Below, piece after piece: positions 8,361 through 17,321 of a stretch of 40,351 nt of DNA. The translations under genes were made by a program, and so were the position numbers. The notes under the pieces are model-generated. The model saw nothing but the letters and a program-made list of their open reading frames with translations, was not told the DNA's origin and did not search any database. The stretch is from an uncultured Eubacteriales bacterium (GTDB lineage Bacteria > Bacillota > Clostridia > Oscillospirales > Acutalibacteraceae): contig ONAS01000006.1 of assembly GCA_900315815.1 (NCBI GenBank), positions 1 to 40,351 on the forward strand. Direction: 5' to 3'. Within the stretch, counting starts at the first letter, position 1. The number at the start of each line of letters is the position of its first letter.

Positions 8361-9430
8361 TGTTATTGGATTTTTATCAAGGAAAGCGCGTATTTGTCAC
8401 CGGACATACCGGCTTTAAGGGGTCGTGGCTGTGTGCGATACTGGTCAAAGCCGGCGCTGTTGTCACCGGCTACAGTCTGGAGCCTCCGACAACTCCTTCG
8501 CTTTTTAAGTTGAGCGGAATCGAACAGCAGATCCATTCTGTTATCGGCGACGTCAGGGACTATGCCTCTATGAAAAAGGCGTTTGACGAAGCTCAGCCGG
8601 AGATCGTGCTTCACTTAGCGGCGCAGCCGATTGTGCGGGACAGCTATGAGCGTCCGGCATACACGTACGAGACCAATGTTATGGGGACCGTGAATATTCT
8701 GGAGTGTATCAGGAACAGCAGATGTGTGAAGTCGTTTTTGAATGTCACAACAGATAAGGTTTACCTGAATAAAGAATGGGAATGGGGCTACAGAGAAAAC
8801 GAGGAGCTTGACGGCTACGATCCGTATTCCAACTCTAAATCTTGCTCGGAGCTGGTGACTCACAGCTACAAGCGAAGCTTTTTCTCCGATAACAGCGTAG
8901 CGATTTCTACGGCAAGAGCCGGCAATGTGATCGGCGGCGGAGATTTCTCTGTTGACAGAATCATTCCCGATTGTATCAGAGCCACTGTTGACGGTATTGA
9001 TATCATCGTTCGCAACCCGTATTCAACAAGACCCTATCAGCATGTCCTGGAGCCTTTGTTTGCGTATCTCATGATTGCTGCCATGCAGTATCGGGATGCA
9101 AAGTATCAGGGCTGCTATAATGTCGGTCCCGATGATAAGGATTGCTTTGAGACAGGAGAGGTCGTCAACCTTTTTGTCAGGCATTGGGGCGAAGGACTCA
9201 AGTGGATAGAGAAGTATGACGGCGGTCCTCATGAGGCGAACTTTCTCAAGCTTGACTGTTCGAAGCTGAAAAAAACCTTCGGATGGTCTCCCAGATGGGA
9301 TCTGGATAAAGCAATCGAAAAAACCGTAGAATGGAGTAAGTGCTGGCTTTCGGGCGGAGATATCCTGGAGTGCATCCATCAGCAGATAGACGACTTTATC
9401 CGTACAGGAGGATGTGAAAAGAATGAGTGA
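8360..9430 (+). CDS. rfbG: CDP-glucose 4,6-dehydratase
   Basis: This extended SDR of 356 residues converts CDP-glucose to CDP-4-keto-6-deoxyglucose. VTGHTGFKGSWL near the N-terminus is the NAD+-binding loop. VTTDKVY and YDPYSNSKSCSE (catalytic Tyr-x3-Lys) are the family's active-site motifs. TRPYQHVLEP binds the nucleotide sugar. It lies between rfbF and rfbH with overlaps at both ends, giving the classical ddhA-ddhB-ddhC order. No reading-frame damage is seen. Confidence 0.95.
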   Translation: MLLDFYQGKRVFVTGHTGFKGSWLCAILVKAGAVVTGYSLEPPTTPSLFKLSGIEQQIHSVIGDVRDYASMKKAFDEAQPEIVLHLAAQPIVRDSYERPAYTYETNVMGTVNILECIRNSRCVKSFLNVTTDKVYLNKEWEWGYRENEELDGYDPYSNSKSCSELVTHSYKRSFFSDNSVAISTARAGNVIGGGDFSVDRIIPDCIRATVDGIDIIVRNPYSTRPYQHVLEPLFAYLMIAAMQYRDAKYQGCYNVGPDDKDCFETGEVVNLFVRHWGEGLKWIEKYDGGPHEANFLKLDCSKLKKTFGWSPRWDLDKAIEKTVEWSKCWLSGGDILECIHQQIDDFIRTGGCEKNE

Positions 9431-10763
9431 ATGGAAAAACGAGGCTGAGGCGCGCCAAAAGATCAAAGAGATGGTTGCGGAGTATTACCGCGACTTCAAA
9501 GAAAAAAAAGAAGCGTTCAAGCCCGGCGACAGGATCAGCTATGCTTCCCGTGTGTTTGATGAAAAGGAAATGTGCAGTCTGACTGATGCAATGCTCGATT
9601 TCTGGCTTACCACCGGAAGATTCTCCGATCAGTTCGAAAAAGAGTTTGCCGAATGGATCGGAGTAAGGTATGCGCATTTGGTCAACAGCGGTTCTTCTGC
9701 GAATCTTTTGGCGTTTATGGCGTTGACCGCCCCGGAATTGAAGGAGCGGCAGATCAAACGCGGCGACGAGGTCATTACGGTCGCCTGTGGTTTTCCGACG
9801 ACAGTCAGTCCGATCATCCAATACGGAGCGGTCCCTGTCTTTGCGGACGTTACCGTTCCCCAGTACAATATCGATGTTGCTCAGCTTGAAGCGGCATTGT
9901 CTGAAAAGACCAAAGCGGTCATGATCGCGCACACGCTGGGCAATCCGTTTGATATCAAGACCGTCAAGGCGTTTTGTGACAAGCATAACCTTTGGCTGAT
10001 CGAAGATAACTGTGACGCGCTGGGTTCCAAATACACGATCGACGGCGAAACCAAGTACACAGGCACGTGGGGCGATATCGGAACATCCAGCTTTTATCCG
10101 CCGCACCATATGACAATGGGAGAGGGCGGCTGTGTATATACCGACAATCCTCTCCTGCACAGGTTGATATTATCGTACCGCGATTGGGGAAGAGATTGCA
10201 TCTGCCCTTCCGGGCGTGATAACTTCTGCGGTCACAGATATGACGGACAGTTCGGAGAGCTGCCTTTCGGATATGACCATAAATATGTTTACAGCCATCT
10301 GGGCTACAATTTGAAGGTCACGGATCTGCAGGCCGCCGTTGGTGTAGAGCAGCTCAAAAAGTTTCCCGGCTTTATTGAACGCCGCAGGGAGAATTGGGCA
10401 AGGCTTTACAAATTGCTTGAACCGCTTCAGGACAAGCTGATTCTGCCGGAACCTGCACAGAACAGTGCACCGTCGTGGTTTGGCTTTTTGATTTCCGTAA
10501 GACCGGAGACCGGGATCAAGAGAAATAACGTCACAAAATATCTGGAAGATCATAATGTTCAGACAAGGCTGTTGTTCAGCGGAAATCTGATCAAGCACCC
10601 TTGCTTTGATGAATTCAGAGGTACCGAGGTATATCGGGTAACGGGAGATTTGTCAAATACCGAGTTCATTATGAATAACGCCTTCTGGATCGGCGTTTAT
10701 CCGGGAATGACAGATGAGATGATCGATTATATGGCGAAGACGATCAAAGAGGCGATCGAATAG
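9423..10763 (+). CDS. rfbH: CDP-4-keto-6-deoxyglucose 3-dehydrase (E1, PMP and [2Fe-2S])
   Basis: RfbH/DdhC removes the C3 hydroxyl to form the CDP-3,6-dideoxy-4-keto sugar. It is an aminotransferase-fold enzyme in which the usual PLP lysine is replaced by histidine. That change is visible in FYPPHHMTMGEGG (around residue 220). The cysteine-rich CICPSGRDNFCG segment supplies [2Fe-2S] ligands. ATG 9423 (447 residues) is preferred over GTG 9414 because AGGAGG at 9406-9411 is too close to the GTG. The start overlaps rfbG by 8 nt. The enzyme normally needs an E3 reductase (RfbI/DdhD), and none lies in this window. Confidence 0.93.
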   Translation: MSEWKNEAEARQKIKEMVAEYYRDFKEKKEAFKPGDRISYASRVFDEKEMCSLTDAMLDFWLTTGRFSDQFEKEFAEWIGVRYAHLVNSGSSANLLAFMALTAPELKERQIKRGDEVITVACGFPTTVSPIIQYGAVPVFADVTVPQYNIDVAQLEAALSEKTKAVMIAHTLGNPFDIKTVKAFCDKHNLWLIEDNCDALGSKYTIDGETKYTGTWGDIGTSSFYPPHHMTMGEGGCVYTDNPLLHRLILSYRDWGRDCICPSGRDNFCGHRYDGQFGELPFGYDHKYVYSHLGYNLKVTDLQAAVGVEQLKKFPGFIERRRENWARLYKLLEPLQDKLILPEPAQNSAPSWFGFLISVRPETGIKRNNVTKYLEDHNVQTRLLFSGNLIKHPCFDEFRGTEVYRVTGDLSNTEFIMNNAFWIGVYPGMTDEMIDYMAKTIKEAIE

Positions 10764-10859
10764 TATTCAATATGTCTTCCTCGCCTGTCAGGCTCACAAT
10801 AATACTATGTGTCGATAATATTTCATAAAGAAATACGTGAATAGATGACGGTGGAGAAA

Positions 10860-11642
10860 ATGAAAAAAAGCCCTATTAATATCTCGGATTTTGATGCAGT
10901 TTTTTTTGACCTTGACGGAACACTTTATGAGGGTTCAAAAAGGATAAAAGGTTCTAATCATATTGTGAATTATATGAGGGAAAAGGGAAAACGAGTTTTC
11001 TTTACCACCAATAATTCAACAAAAACCCGCGAACAGATCTACGAGCGGCTCGTTAAAATCGGCATTGACGCGGAACTGCATGAGGTGCTGACATCCGGAT
11101 ATATTGCAGCGGATTACGCCAAAAAAACCAATATGAGGGATATTCATATTTTCGGATCAGTAAATCTGATCCATGAGTTTCATCAAATGGGTATTAGTGT
11201 CAATCAGGATACAAATGCCGAGAACCTTTTGATTGGTTATGATCCCGATATGACCTATGAGGATTTGACTCGCGCTGTAAGAGTAGCACTTAATGCCAAG
11301 TGCATTATTGCCTGTAATAAGGAAAAGGTTTATCCGGGGGAGCAGGGGTTACTTTTCCCCGGATGTGGAGCGATGGTCGCCCCTGTGGAATGGTGCTCAG
11401 GAAAAAAAGCAAATCTGGTCATCGGAAAACCGAATACAATAATGATCGACTATATTGCAGAAAGCCATCAAATCGAGCATAGCCGCATTTTAGTTATCGG
11501 AGACACATATGAAAGCGATATTGAAATGGCAAAGCGTTCCGGTTCTCTGTCTATTCTGATAAGCAAACATGATCAGAATGATGTGCTTTCATTTCCTTCC
11601 GTGCTCGAAGTGTATTATTACTTTTTAGGACAAGGTGCTTAA
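10860..11642 (+). CDS. HAD-IIA phosphatase, NagD-like
   Basis: The protein is a haloacid-dehalogenase superfamily hydrolase of about 260 residues. FFDLDGTLYEG is motif I with the nucleophilic and acid Asp. FFTTNNSTKTREQ is the typical NagD/4-nitrophenylphosphatase motif II, and IGDTYESDIEMAKR is motif IV. ATG 10860 has GGAG close upstream and is preferred over ATG 10845, though the choice is not certain. The gene follows rfbH after ~95 nt and runs almost directly into the aldolase gene. In this setting it may dephosphorylate a sugar phosphate or aldolase intermediate for the branched-sugar pathway. The substrate is unknown. Confidence 0.85.
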   Translation: MKKSPINISDFDAVFFDLDGTLYEGSKRIKGSNHIVNYMREKGKRVFFTTNNSTKTREQIYERLVKIGIDAELHEVLTSGYIAADYAKKTNMRDIHIFGSVNLIHEFHQMGISVNQDTNAENLLIGYDPDMTYEDLTRAVRVALNAKCIIACNKEKVYPGEQGLLFPGCGAMVAPVEWCSGKKANLVIGKPNTIMIDYIAESHQIEHSRILVIGDTYESDIEMAKRSGSLSILISKHDQNDVLSFPSVLEVYYYFLGQGA

Positions 11643-11643
11643 A

Positions 11644-12279
11644 ATGAACAGAGTGATTGAAACAATTTGTCAATATCAGATTATTCCTGTTGCATCTATT
11701 GAAAAGGCTGAGGACTCTCTTTATGTTGCAGAAGCATTGCTCAAGGCAGGAATGCCTCTCATCGAAGTGACTTTCAGAACACAAAGCGCAGCAGAGTCCA
11801 TAAAAATGATTTGCAAAAGATTTCCTGAAATGATTGTCGGAGCAGGCACGGTATTTACAACCCGGCAGGCGCAGAGTGCTATTGATAACGGTGCACAATG
11901 TATTGTTGCTCCGGGTTTAAACGAAGAAGTCGTCAGATATGCTCAAAGCAGAGATATCATTCCTTTTCCCGGCGTCATGACGCCGACGGAGATTGAAAAG
12001 GCCTGCAATCTCGGACTTCAATATGTAAAGTTCTTTCCTGCCGAGGCAGCAGGAGGGATCAAATTGCTCAAGGCTTTTTCAGGACCGTATAAGCATATGC
12101 TTTTTATGCCGACTGGAGGCATTAACGCTTCAAATGTGAAGAGCTATCTTGATTTGCCGAATGTGTTTGCTTGCGGCGGCACATGGATGGTTGATAAGTC
12201 TCTGATTGCCGGCAGGGATTTTGCAAGGATTACAGCATTGACCGAAGAAGCATTGAATAAAGTCCATAAGGATAATTAG
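11644..12279 (+). CDS. KDPG/KHG-type aldolase
   Basis: This class I aldolase of 211 residues matches 2-keto-3-deoxy-6-phosphogluconate / 4-hydroxy-2-oxoglutarate aldolases. These cleave or form a C-C bond with pyruvate through a Schiff base. The catalytic residues are visible: IEVTFRT with the acid/base Glu, VGAGTV, VKFFPAE with the Schiff-base Lys, and MPTGGI. ATG 11644 has AAGG 8 nt upstream and starts 1 nt after the phosphatase stop. It lies directly before a pyruvate-type ThDP enzyme, so it may supply pyruvate or an aldol intermediate to that enzyme rather than serve central metabolism. This role is inference. Confidence 0.85.
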   Translation: MNRVIETICQYQIIPVASIEKAEDSLYVAEALLKAGMPLIEVTFRTQSAAESIKMICKRFPEMIVGAGTVFTTRQAQSAIDNGAQCIVAPGLNEEVVRYAQSRDIIPFPGVMTPTEIEKACNLGLQYVKFFPAEAAGGIKLLKAFSGPYKHMLFMPTGGINASNVKSYLDLPNVFACGGTWMVDKSLIAGRDFARITALTEEALNKVHKDN

Positions 12280-12288
12280 GAGTATTTT

Positions 12289-14121
12289 ATGAAGCAGAGA
12301 CTCGCAGATTACGTTGCGGATTTTTTGGTTGACCATGGAGTGACAGATTGCTTTAGTGTTGTCGGCGGCGGCGCAATGCATTTAAATGATGCATTAGGGC
12401 ATAAACAGGGACTCAAGGTTACCTATAACCATCACGAACAGGCCTGTGCGATCGCGGCTGAGGCATATGCACGTATCGACAATAAGATTGCATCGGTTTG
12501 TGTTACCAGCGGTCCCGGAGGCACTAATGCATTAACAGGTGTAGTCGGTGGCTGGCTCGATTCAATTCCTATGTTTATTGTCAGCGGGCAGGTGCGCTAT
12601 GATACAACAGCGAGATTCGCCATGAAACTTAACGGTATTTCGCTAAGATCTATGGGCGACCAGGAATATGATATCGTAAAAAGCGTTCAGCCTATGACAA
12701 AATATGCTGTTATGGTCGAAGATCCGGCGAATATCAGATTTATCCTTGAAAAAGCTTGGCATCTGGCGACAACAGGTCGACCGGGACCTGTATGGATAGA
12801 TATTCCCGTAAACTTTCAGGGAACTTACGTCGAAACTGATGAACTGAAAGGCTACGATCCTTCCGATGATGACGCAAACCTACCTCCTGCTGTTTCTGCC
12901 GAAACAGTGAAAACCGTATTGGAGAAAATCAAAAACGCGGAACGTCCGGTTTTTTATGCCGGATATGGTATCCGGCTGTCCGGAGCCTATGAGGTTTTTC
13001 GCTCAGTTATCGAAAAGCTGAATATTCCGATCGTTACATATTGGAACGCGATAGATCTGATCGAAGATGACCATAGATTATACTGCGGAAGAGCGGGTTC
13101 TATGGGCGACAGACCCGGAAACTGGGCGATACAGAATGCGGATTTGATTCTTGCAGTCGGCACACGGATTTCAATCCGCCAAGTTGGTTATAACTGGAAG
13201 ACATGGGCACGTGAAGCAGAGGTGATAATGGTCGATATTGATCCATCCGAGTTGAAAAAGCCAACGCTGCATGTAGAAATGCCCATCTGGGCAGATGCTG
13301 CGGATTTTCTGAGCCGAATTAATGCTTCTGTCAGAAATAATGAAACTGTGTTTCAAGATAATGGTTGGCTGACAACCTGCAATCAATGGAAACAGAATTA
13401 TCCTGTTGTCCAGCCGCACCAATGGAACAGCGACGGTGAGGTCAATGTATACGCTTTTGTAAGATATCTAAGCTCAAAACTGAAAGAAAACAGCTTGACT
13501 GCTGTGTCGAACGGCGCATGCTGCGTTGCCGGTCATCAGGCATATGTTATCCAAAAAGGAAGCAGATTTGCCAATAATAACGCGATCGCCTCTATGGGAT
13601 ACGGACTTCCTGCTTCTATCGGAACTTGTATCGGCGGCGGCAGAAGAGAAACCATCTGTCTTGAAGGCGACGGCAGTATAATGATGAATCTTCAGGAATT
13701 ACAAACGATAATAACGAATAAGTTTCCAATAAAAATTTTTCTGATAAATAATAACGGATATCATTCGATTAGGATTACTCAGACAAACTTGTTTTCTGAA
13801 CATACAAAGGTTGGAATCGGCTCCGAGTCCGGAGATTTATCATTCCCTGAGTTTCGCAAAATTGCAGAAGCATTTGGCTTTAAGTATCTTTCCGCATCAA
13901 GTAACGAAGAAATGAAGAGTGTTGTAGATCGTGCCATGGAGGCAGACGGACCCTTGTTTATTGAGGTCTTTACCGATACAAAACAAGTATGGGAGCCTAA
14001 GAGCAGTGTCAAAAGACTGGAAGACGGCACACTTGTCAGCCCGCCTCTTGAAGACCTGGCGCCTTTCTTGGACAGAGAAGAATTGGAGAAGAATATGTTC
14101 ATTCCGATGGTTGAGGAGTAG
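12289..14121 (+). CDS. ThDP-dependent enzyme, acetolactate synthase-like (YerE candidate)
   Basis: The protein has 610 residues and the three-domain plan of acetolactate synthase and related ThDP enzymes. The PYR domain (~1-175) has NHHEQACA with the cofactor-activating Glu and the SGPGGTNALTG loop. The central domain (~195-335) is of the kind that holds FAD in acetolactate synthases. The PP domain (~370-560) carries EGDGSIMMN...NNNGYHSI, the GDG-x-NN ThDP/Mg2+ motif. The start at 12289 follows AGGAG (12278-12282), which overlaps the aldolase stop. Its position after rfbFGH recalls YerE of the yersiniose A pathway, which adds a two-carbon unit from pyruvate to C4 of the CDP-3,6-dideoxy-4-keto sugar. 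Another acyloin-forming or decarboxylating activity is possible. Confidence 0.8.
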   Translation: MKQRLADYVADFLVDHGVTDCFSVVGGGAMHLNDALGHKQGLKVTYNHHEQACAIAAEAYARIDNKIASVCVTSGPGGTNALTGVVGGWLDSIPMFIVSGQVRYDTTARFAMKLNGISLRSMGDQEYDIVKSVQPMTKYAVMVEDPANIRFILEKAWHLATTGRPGPVWIDIPVNFQGTYVETDELKGYDPSDDDANLPPAVSAETVKTVLEKIKNAERPVFYAGYGIRLSGAYEVFRSVIEKLNIPIVTYWNAIDLIEDDHRLYCGRAGSMGDRPGNWAIQNADLILAVGTRISIRQVGYNWKTWAREAEVIMVDIDPSELKKPTLHVEMPIWADAADFLSRINASVRNNETVFQDNGWLTTCNQWKQNYPVVQPHQWNSDGEVNVYAFVRYLSSKLKENSLTAVSNGACCVAGHQAYVIQKGSRFANNNAIASMGYGLPASIGTCIGGGRRETICLEGDGSIMMNLQELQTIITNKFPIKIFLINNNGYHSIRITQTNLFSEHTKVGIGSESGDLSFPEFRKIAEAFGFKYLSASSNEEMKSVVDRAMEADGPLFIEVFTDTKQVWEPKSSVKRLEDGTLVSPPLEDLAPFLDREELEKNMFIPMVEE

Positions 14122-14137
14122 TATCAGGGCAGTAATC

Positions 14138-14194
14138 ATGAAAAGTGCAATAGTTACGGGTGCGACAGGGGCAATCGGAACCGAACAAATATAA
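14138..14194 (+). pseudogene. 5' vestige of an SDR/NAD-dependent reductase gene
   Basis: An ATG 17 nt after the ThDP gene opens an 18-codon frame reading MKSAIVTGATGAIG before it leaves homology and stops at 14192-14194. This is the first beta strand and GxxGxxG dinucleotide loop of an extended SDR, and nothing more. The matching C-terminal end lies at 15294-15536, beyond an unrelated SDR gene. The two pieces are therefore read as the ends of one gene whose middle was replaced. Confidence 0.75.
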
Positions 14195-14218
14195 AACGAA
14201 AGAATCAGGAGAACAATA

Positions 14219-15298
14219 ATGAAAGCATTTTATTTGGATAATGAAATTATTAGGCAAGATATGGAAGAAATATATTCTTCACATATCGACTGGGAAAGAC
14301 TTAGAAATAAAAGTATCCTGATTTCAGGGGCAAACGGTATGCTTGCATCTTATCTAGCATTGTTTTTTATATATTTAAATGAGACCTATCATTATGATAT
14401 TTCCCTTTATTTGAATATCAGAAACAAAAACAAGGCAAAGGCTCGTTTTAATAACTATTTATCTCGAAAGTATATACATTTGATGACTGACGACATTACA
14501 TGTGGGATTAGTCTAAAAGAAAACATAAATATTATTATTCATGCTGCTAGTTTAGCAAGCCCACAATATTATGAAAAGATGCCTGTTGAAACAGCACTCC
14601 CAAATATTATTGGAACATATTGGCTTTTAGAGTTTGCGAGAAAGCAGAAGAATTTTGAAGGATTTTTGTTTTTTAGCTCTGGGAGTATTTATGGAAAGCC
14701 TTTATCAAGTGATATTATCACAGAAACTACCAAGGGAGTACTTGATCACTTAGATAACGGTAATGCATATTCTGAATCGAAGCGTTGCGGAGAGATGTTG
14801 TGTCACGCGTATTATTCTGAATACAATGTTCCTTCGAAATCTGTTAGGATCTTTCATACGTATAGTCCAAGTATGGATATAGACAATGATAAAAGAGCGT
14901 TTTCAGAATTTATAAAGAATTATATTAATGGAGAGGATATTGTTCTAAAAAGTGATGGTTCGTCAAAAAGGGCTTTTTGTTATATCACAGATGCAATACG
15001 AGCACTTTTTTATATTCTGTTTTATGGAAAAAATGGAGATAGTTATAATATGGGCAATCCAAACTGTTTTCATTCAATATATGAATTGGCAAGTATTATT
15101 TCCAGAATTGACTCAAGCAAAGCAATAAACATAGTTTTTGCTGACAGAAGAGATGATGGATATAGATTAAGTCCAGAATGTGATTCAGTAATAATTCCAC
15201 TTAGCATTGAAAAGCTTAACGCATTAGGATGGAGTCCTTCGATTTCAAGCGAAGTGGGGTTTAAACGGGTTGTTGATTATTTTTCTGTAAAAATATGA
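14219..15298 (+). CDS. Extended SDR, nucleotide-sugar epimerase/dehydratase (AT-rich, recently acquired)
   Basis: This 359-residue NAD-dependent sugar-nucleotide enzyme starts at ATG 14219 with CAGGAG upstream. A ~28-residue leader precedes the SGANGMLASYL nucleotide-binding loop, an arrangement seen in UDP-glucuronate decarboxylase-like and related epimerases. IHAASLASP, FFSSGSIYG and AYSESKRCGE (Tyr-x3-Lys) complete the SDR active site. A CYITDAIRA motif follows. The gene is strikingly more AT-rich than its neighbours (about a quarter G+C in its first 60 bases). It sits precisely inside the remains of another SDR gene, so it was probably imported. It may replace the lost reductase/epimerase step for the CDP-sugar, or make a different sugar. 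Confidence 0.85.
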   Translation: MKAFYLDNEIIRQDMEEIYSSHIDWERLRNKSILISGANGMLASYLALFFIYLNETYHYDISLYLNIRNKNKAKARFNNYLSRKYIHLMTDDITCGISLKENINIIIHAASLASPQYYEKMPVETALPNIIGTYWLLEFARKQKNFEGFLFFSSGSIYGKPLSSDIITETTKGVLDHLDNGNAYSESKRCGEMLCHAYYSEYNVPSKSVRIFHTYSPSMDIDNDKRAFSEFIKNYINGEDIVLKSDGSSKRAFCYITDAIRALFYILFYGKNGDSYNMGNPNCFHSIYELASIISRIDSSKAINIVFADRRDDGYRLSPECDSVIIPLSIEKLNALGWSPSISSEVGFKRVVDYFSVKI

Positions 15299-15536
15299 TG
15301 GAAAAACGTATGTGCTTGGCATCTGAGCTTCCCGGAAACTGAGTGAGTATATTGAGATAATCAGAGATGCTGTCGATCCGAGCGCTGAACTGGGCTTTGG
15401 CATGATCCCATACTCAGACAAACAAGTCATGTATTTGTGCGCTGATATTTCGGAAATAAGCAATGATTCCGGATGGCATCCGAAATATTCATTTGAGCAA
15501 GGGATCAATGAGATCCTTTCATACTGTAAGGATTAG
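15294..15536 (+). pseudogene. 3' remnant of an SDR/NAD-dependent epimerase gene, with an in-frame stop
   Basis: In the frame of 15294 the sequence reads YDGKTYVLGI, then a TGA (15324-15326). It continues ...KLSEYIEIIRDAVDPSAELGFGMIPYSDKQVMYLCADISEISNDSGW... to TAG 15534-15536. The KTYVLG...YI..IRDA-DP..LGFG.IPY..QVM.LCADI..L..DTGW pattern is the C-terminal third of a family of extended SDRs from polysaccharide loci. There is no start, one internal stop, and its first codon overlaps the end of the AT-rich SDR gene. It pairs with the vestige at 14138-14194. Confidence 0.8.
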
Positions 15537-15622
15537 TCTCGGAGGCGACTGTGAAAGGAGTCTTTTTGCCGGGGCATAGGCTCGTGCATAGTATACTGGT
15601 ATTCCCAATTTGAATAGTAAGT

Positions 15623-15656
15623 AAAGCAGGTCAGGTTATTTGCCTGACCTGCTTTT
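15623..15656. terminator. Bidirectional intrinsic terminator
   Basis: Arms AGCAGGTCAGG (15625-15635) and CCTGACCTGCT (15643-15653) form a perfect 11-bp stem with a 7-nt loop, flanked by A and T runs. It lies between the rightward polysaccharide locus and the leftward recombinase gene and can end transcription from both sides. Confidence 0.85.
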
Positions 15657-15664
15657 GCTGTGTT

Positions 15665-17308
15665 TCACGCGGGAGCGTCATTTGTCAGCTGTTGTGCCCG
15701 GGCGAACGCATCACAGAAGTTGAAGGTGATGTCGAGGGTGCCGTCGGCACAGACGGTGATCTGATCGATCAGCTCCGTCAGGAGCGGGCGGGTGAGGCGA
15801 TCGATGCTGCCGTGGCGCTTGAAGTGCTCGACAAAGTCGTTTGTCCGATCGGACAGTTCGCCGCTGCCGAGGGACGCGTTCAGCTTTGCGATGCTCGCCT
15901 GCAGGCGCTTTTGCTCCTGCTCGTACTTTTCCTTGTTCATGCGGTACTGCTCGGCGTTGATGACGCCGTCCTTGAAGTCGGGGTAGAGATCCGCCATCCG
16001 CTGCATGACCCTGTTCAGCTCCGCCTTTTGCTTTTCCAGTTGTATTTTCAGACTGCCGTTTGTGTCGGCGGTCTGTTTTTCTTTCAGCTGTTTCATCACC
16101 TCGTCGGCGTTGACCGCAATATCAACCATCCGCTGGATACAGCCCAGCACGCATTGATACAGCCGCTCATAGCGAAGCGTATGGGCGGTGCAGGCGCCCT
16201 TGCATTTGTTGTAGGTGGAGCAGCGGTAGTAGACATAGGTCTTGTCGGGATTATGGCTGGTCTTTTTGATCAGGGCGTGTCCGCAGTCGGCACAGCGCAG
16301 CAGTCCTGAGAACAGGTCCACTTCACCCGTGACGGGGGAGGCCTTTGCGCGGCGGTCGAGCATGCGCTGAACGCGGGCAAAGTCTTCGGCGCTGATGATC
16401 GGCTCATGCGTGCCGCATACCCGGATCCAGTCGTCCTCGCTGCAGGCGCGGATCGCCTTGTCCTTGTAGCTGATCTTGCGGAATTTGCCCTGTACCATGT
16501 TGCCGATGTACATCTCGTCGCGCAGGGTGCGGCGGACGGTTTTGTCACTCCACAGGGCGGAGCCGCCGATACTGCGCGATTTGAAATTCATCCCCTGCTG
16601 ACGCTTGTAGGTCGAGGGATTGACGACGGCGCTGTCGTTGAGATGACGCACGATCGCGCGAATGCCCGTGCCGGAGAGATACATCCGATAAATCAGGCGG
16701 ACGATCGCGGCGGCTTCCTCGTCGATCACCAGCTTGTGGCGGTCGGCGGGGTCTTTTTTGTAGCCGTACTTGGCAAAGGAGCCGATGAAATCGCCCTTGC
16801 GGCGTTCCATATCCAGCGTAGAGCGGATGCTCTCGGAGTTGGCGGCGACGTAGTATTCGTTGATCATGCCGCGCATGCTGTTGTTGAGAAAGTCGATCGC
16901 GGCACCCTGACTTCTGCCGGAGTCGATGGCGTCATTGACGGCGATATAGCGCACCTGCAGCTTCGGGAAGATCTCGCCGATGTAGCGGCCGCTTTCGCTG
17001 GCGTTTCTGCCGAAGCGCGAGCTGTCCTTGACGATGACGCAGTTGACCCTGCCCGCGTAGACGTCCGCCATCATGCGCAGGAAATCGGGACGATTGAAGG
17101 TCGCTCCCGAGCAGCCGTCGTCGATATAGCAGTCGTGGACGTCGATGTCGGGCTGGCGGTCGACAAAGCCCGTCAGCAGACGCTTCTGGTTGACGACGGA
17201 GTCGGATTCGGTTTTGTCGCCGTCCTCTTTCGAGAGGCGAATGTAAAGAGCCGCCCGGTAGGTCCTGATGACCCGCGGGGACTGCTCTGCCGTTCTGTAA
17301 TAAGACAT
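15665..17308 (-). CDS. Large serine recombinase (TnpX-like)
   Basis: The protein has 547 residues in three parts. The resolvase catalytic domain (~15-165) has YIRLSKEDG with the nucleophile Ser26, YIDDGCSGATFNRP, and VKDSSRFGRN with catalytic arginines. A recombinase DNA-binding domain follows (~190-300). Next is a zinc ribbon (LRCADCGH...YRCSTYNKCKGAC, ~340-380). A coiled-coil/basic tail ends in TLDITFNF. This build is typical of the recombinases that excise and insert Tn4451-like transposons and integrative elements of Firmicutes. Start ATG 17308 has GGAGG 5 nt upstream. It lies just downstream of a TnpW-like gene. No further transfer genes are nearby, so this is a minimal or decayed element. 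Confidence 0.9.
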   Translation of the reverse strand: MSYYRTAEQSPRVIRTYRAALYIRLSKEDGDKTESDSVVNQKRLLTGFVDRQPDIDVHDCYIDDGCSGATFNRPDFLRMMADVYAGRVNCVIVKDSSRFGRNASESGRYIGEIFPKLQVRYIAVNDAIDSGRSQGAAIDFLNNSMRGMINEYYVAANSESIRSTLDMERRKGDFIGSFAKYGYKKDPADRHKLVIDEEAAAIVRLIYRMYLSGTGIRAIVRHLNDSAVVNPSTYKRQQGMNFKSRSIGGSALWSDKTVRRTLRDEMYIGNMVQGKFRKISYKDKAIRACSEDDWIRVCGTHEPIISAEDFARVQRMLDRRAKASPVTGEVDLFSGLLRCADCGHALIKKTSHNPDKTYVYYRCSTYNKCKGACTAHTLRYERLYQCVLGCIQRMVDIAVNADEVMKQLKEKQTADTNGSLKIQLEKQKAELNRVMQRMADLYPDFKDGVINAEQYRMNKEKYEQEQKRLQASIAKLNASLGSGELSDRTNDFVEHFKRHGSIDRLTRPLLTELIDQITVCADGTLDITFNFCDAFARAQQLTNDAPA

Positions 17309-17321
17309 CGCTGCCTCCGTA

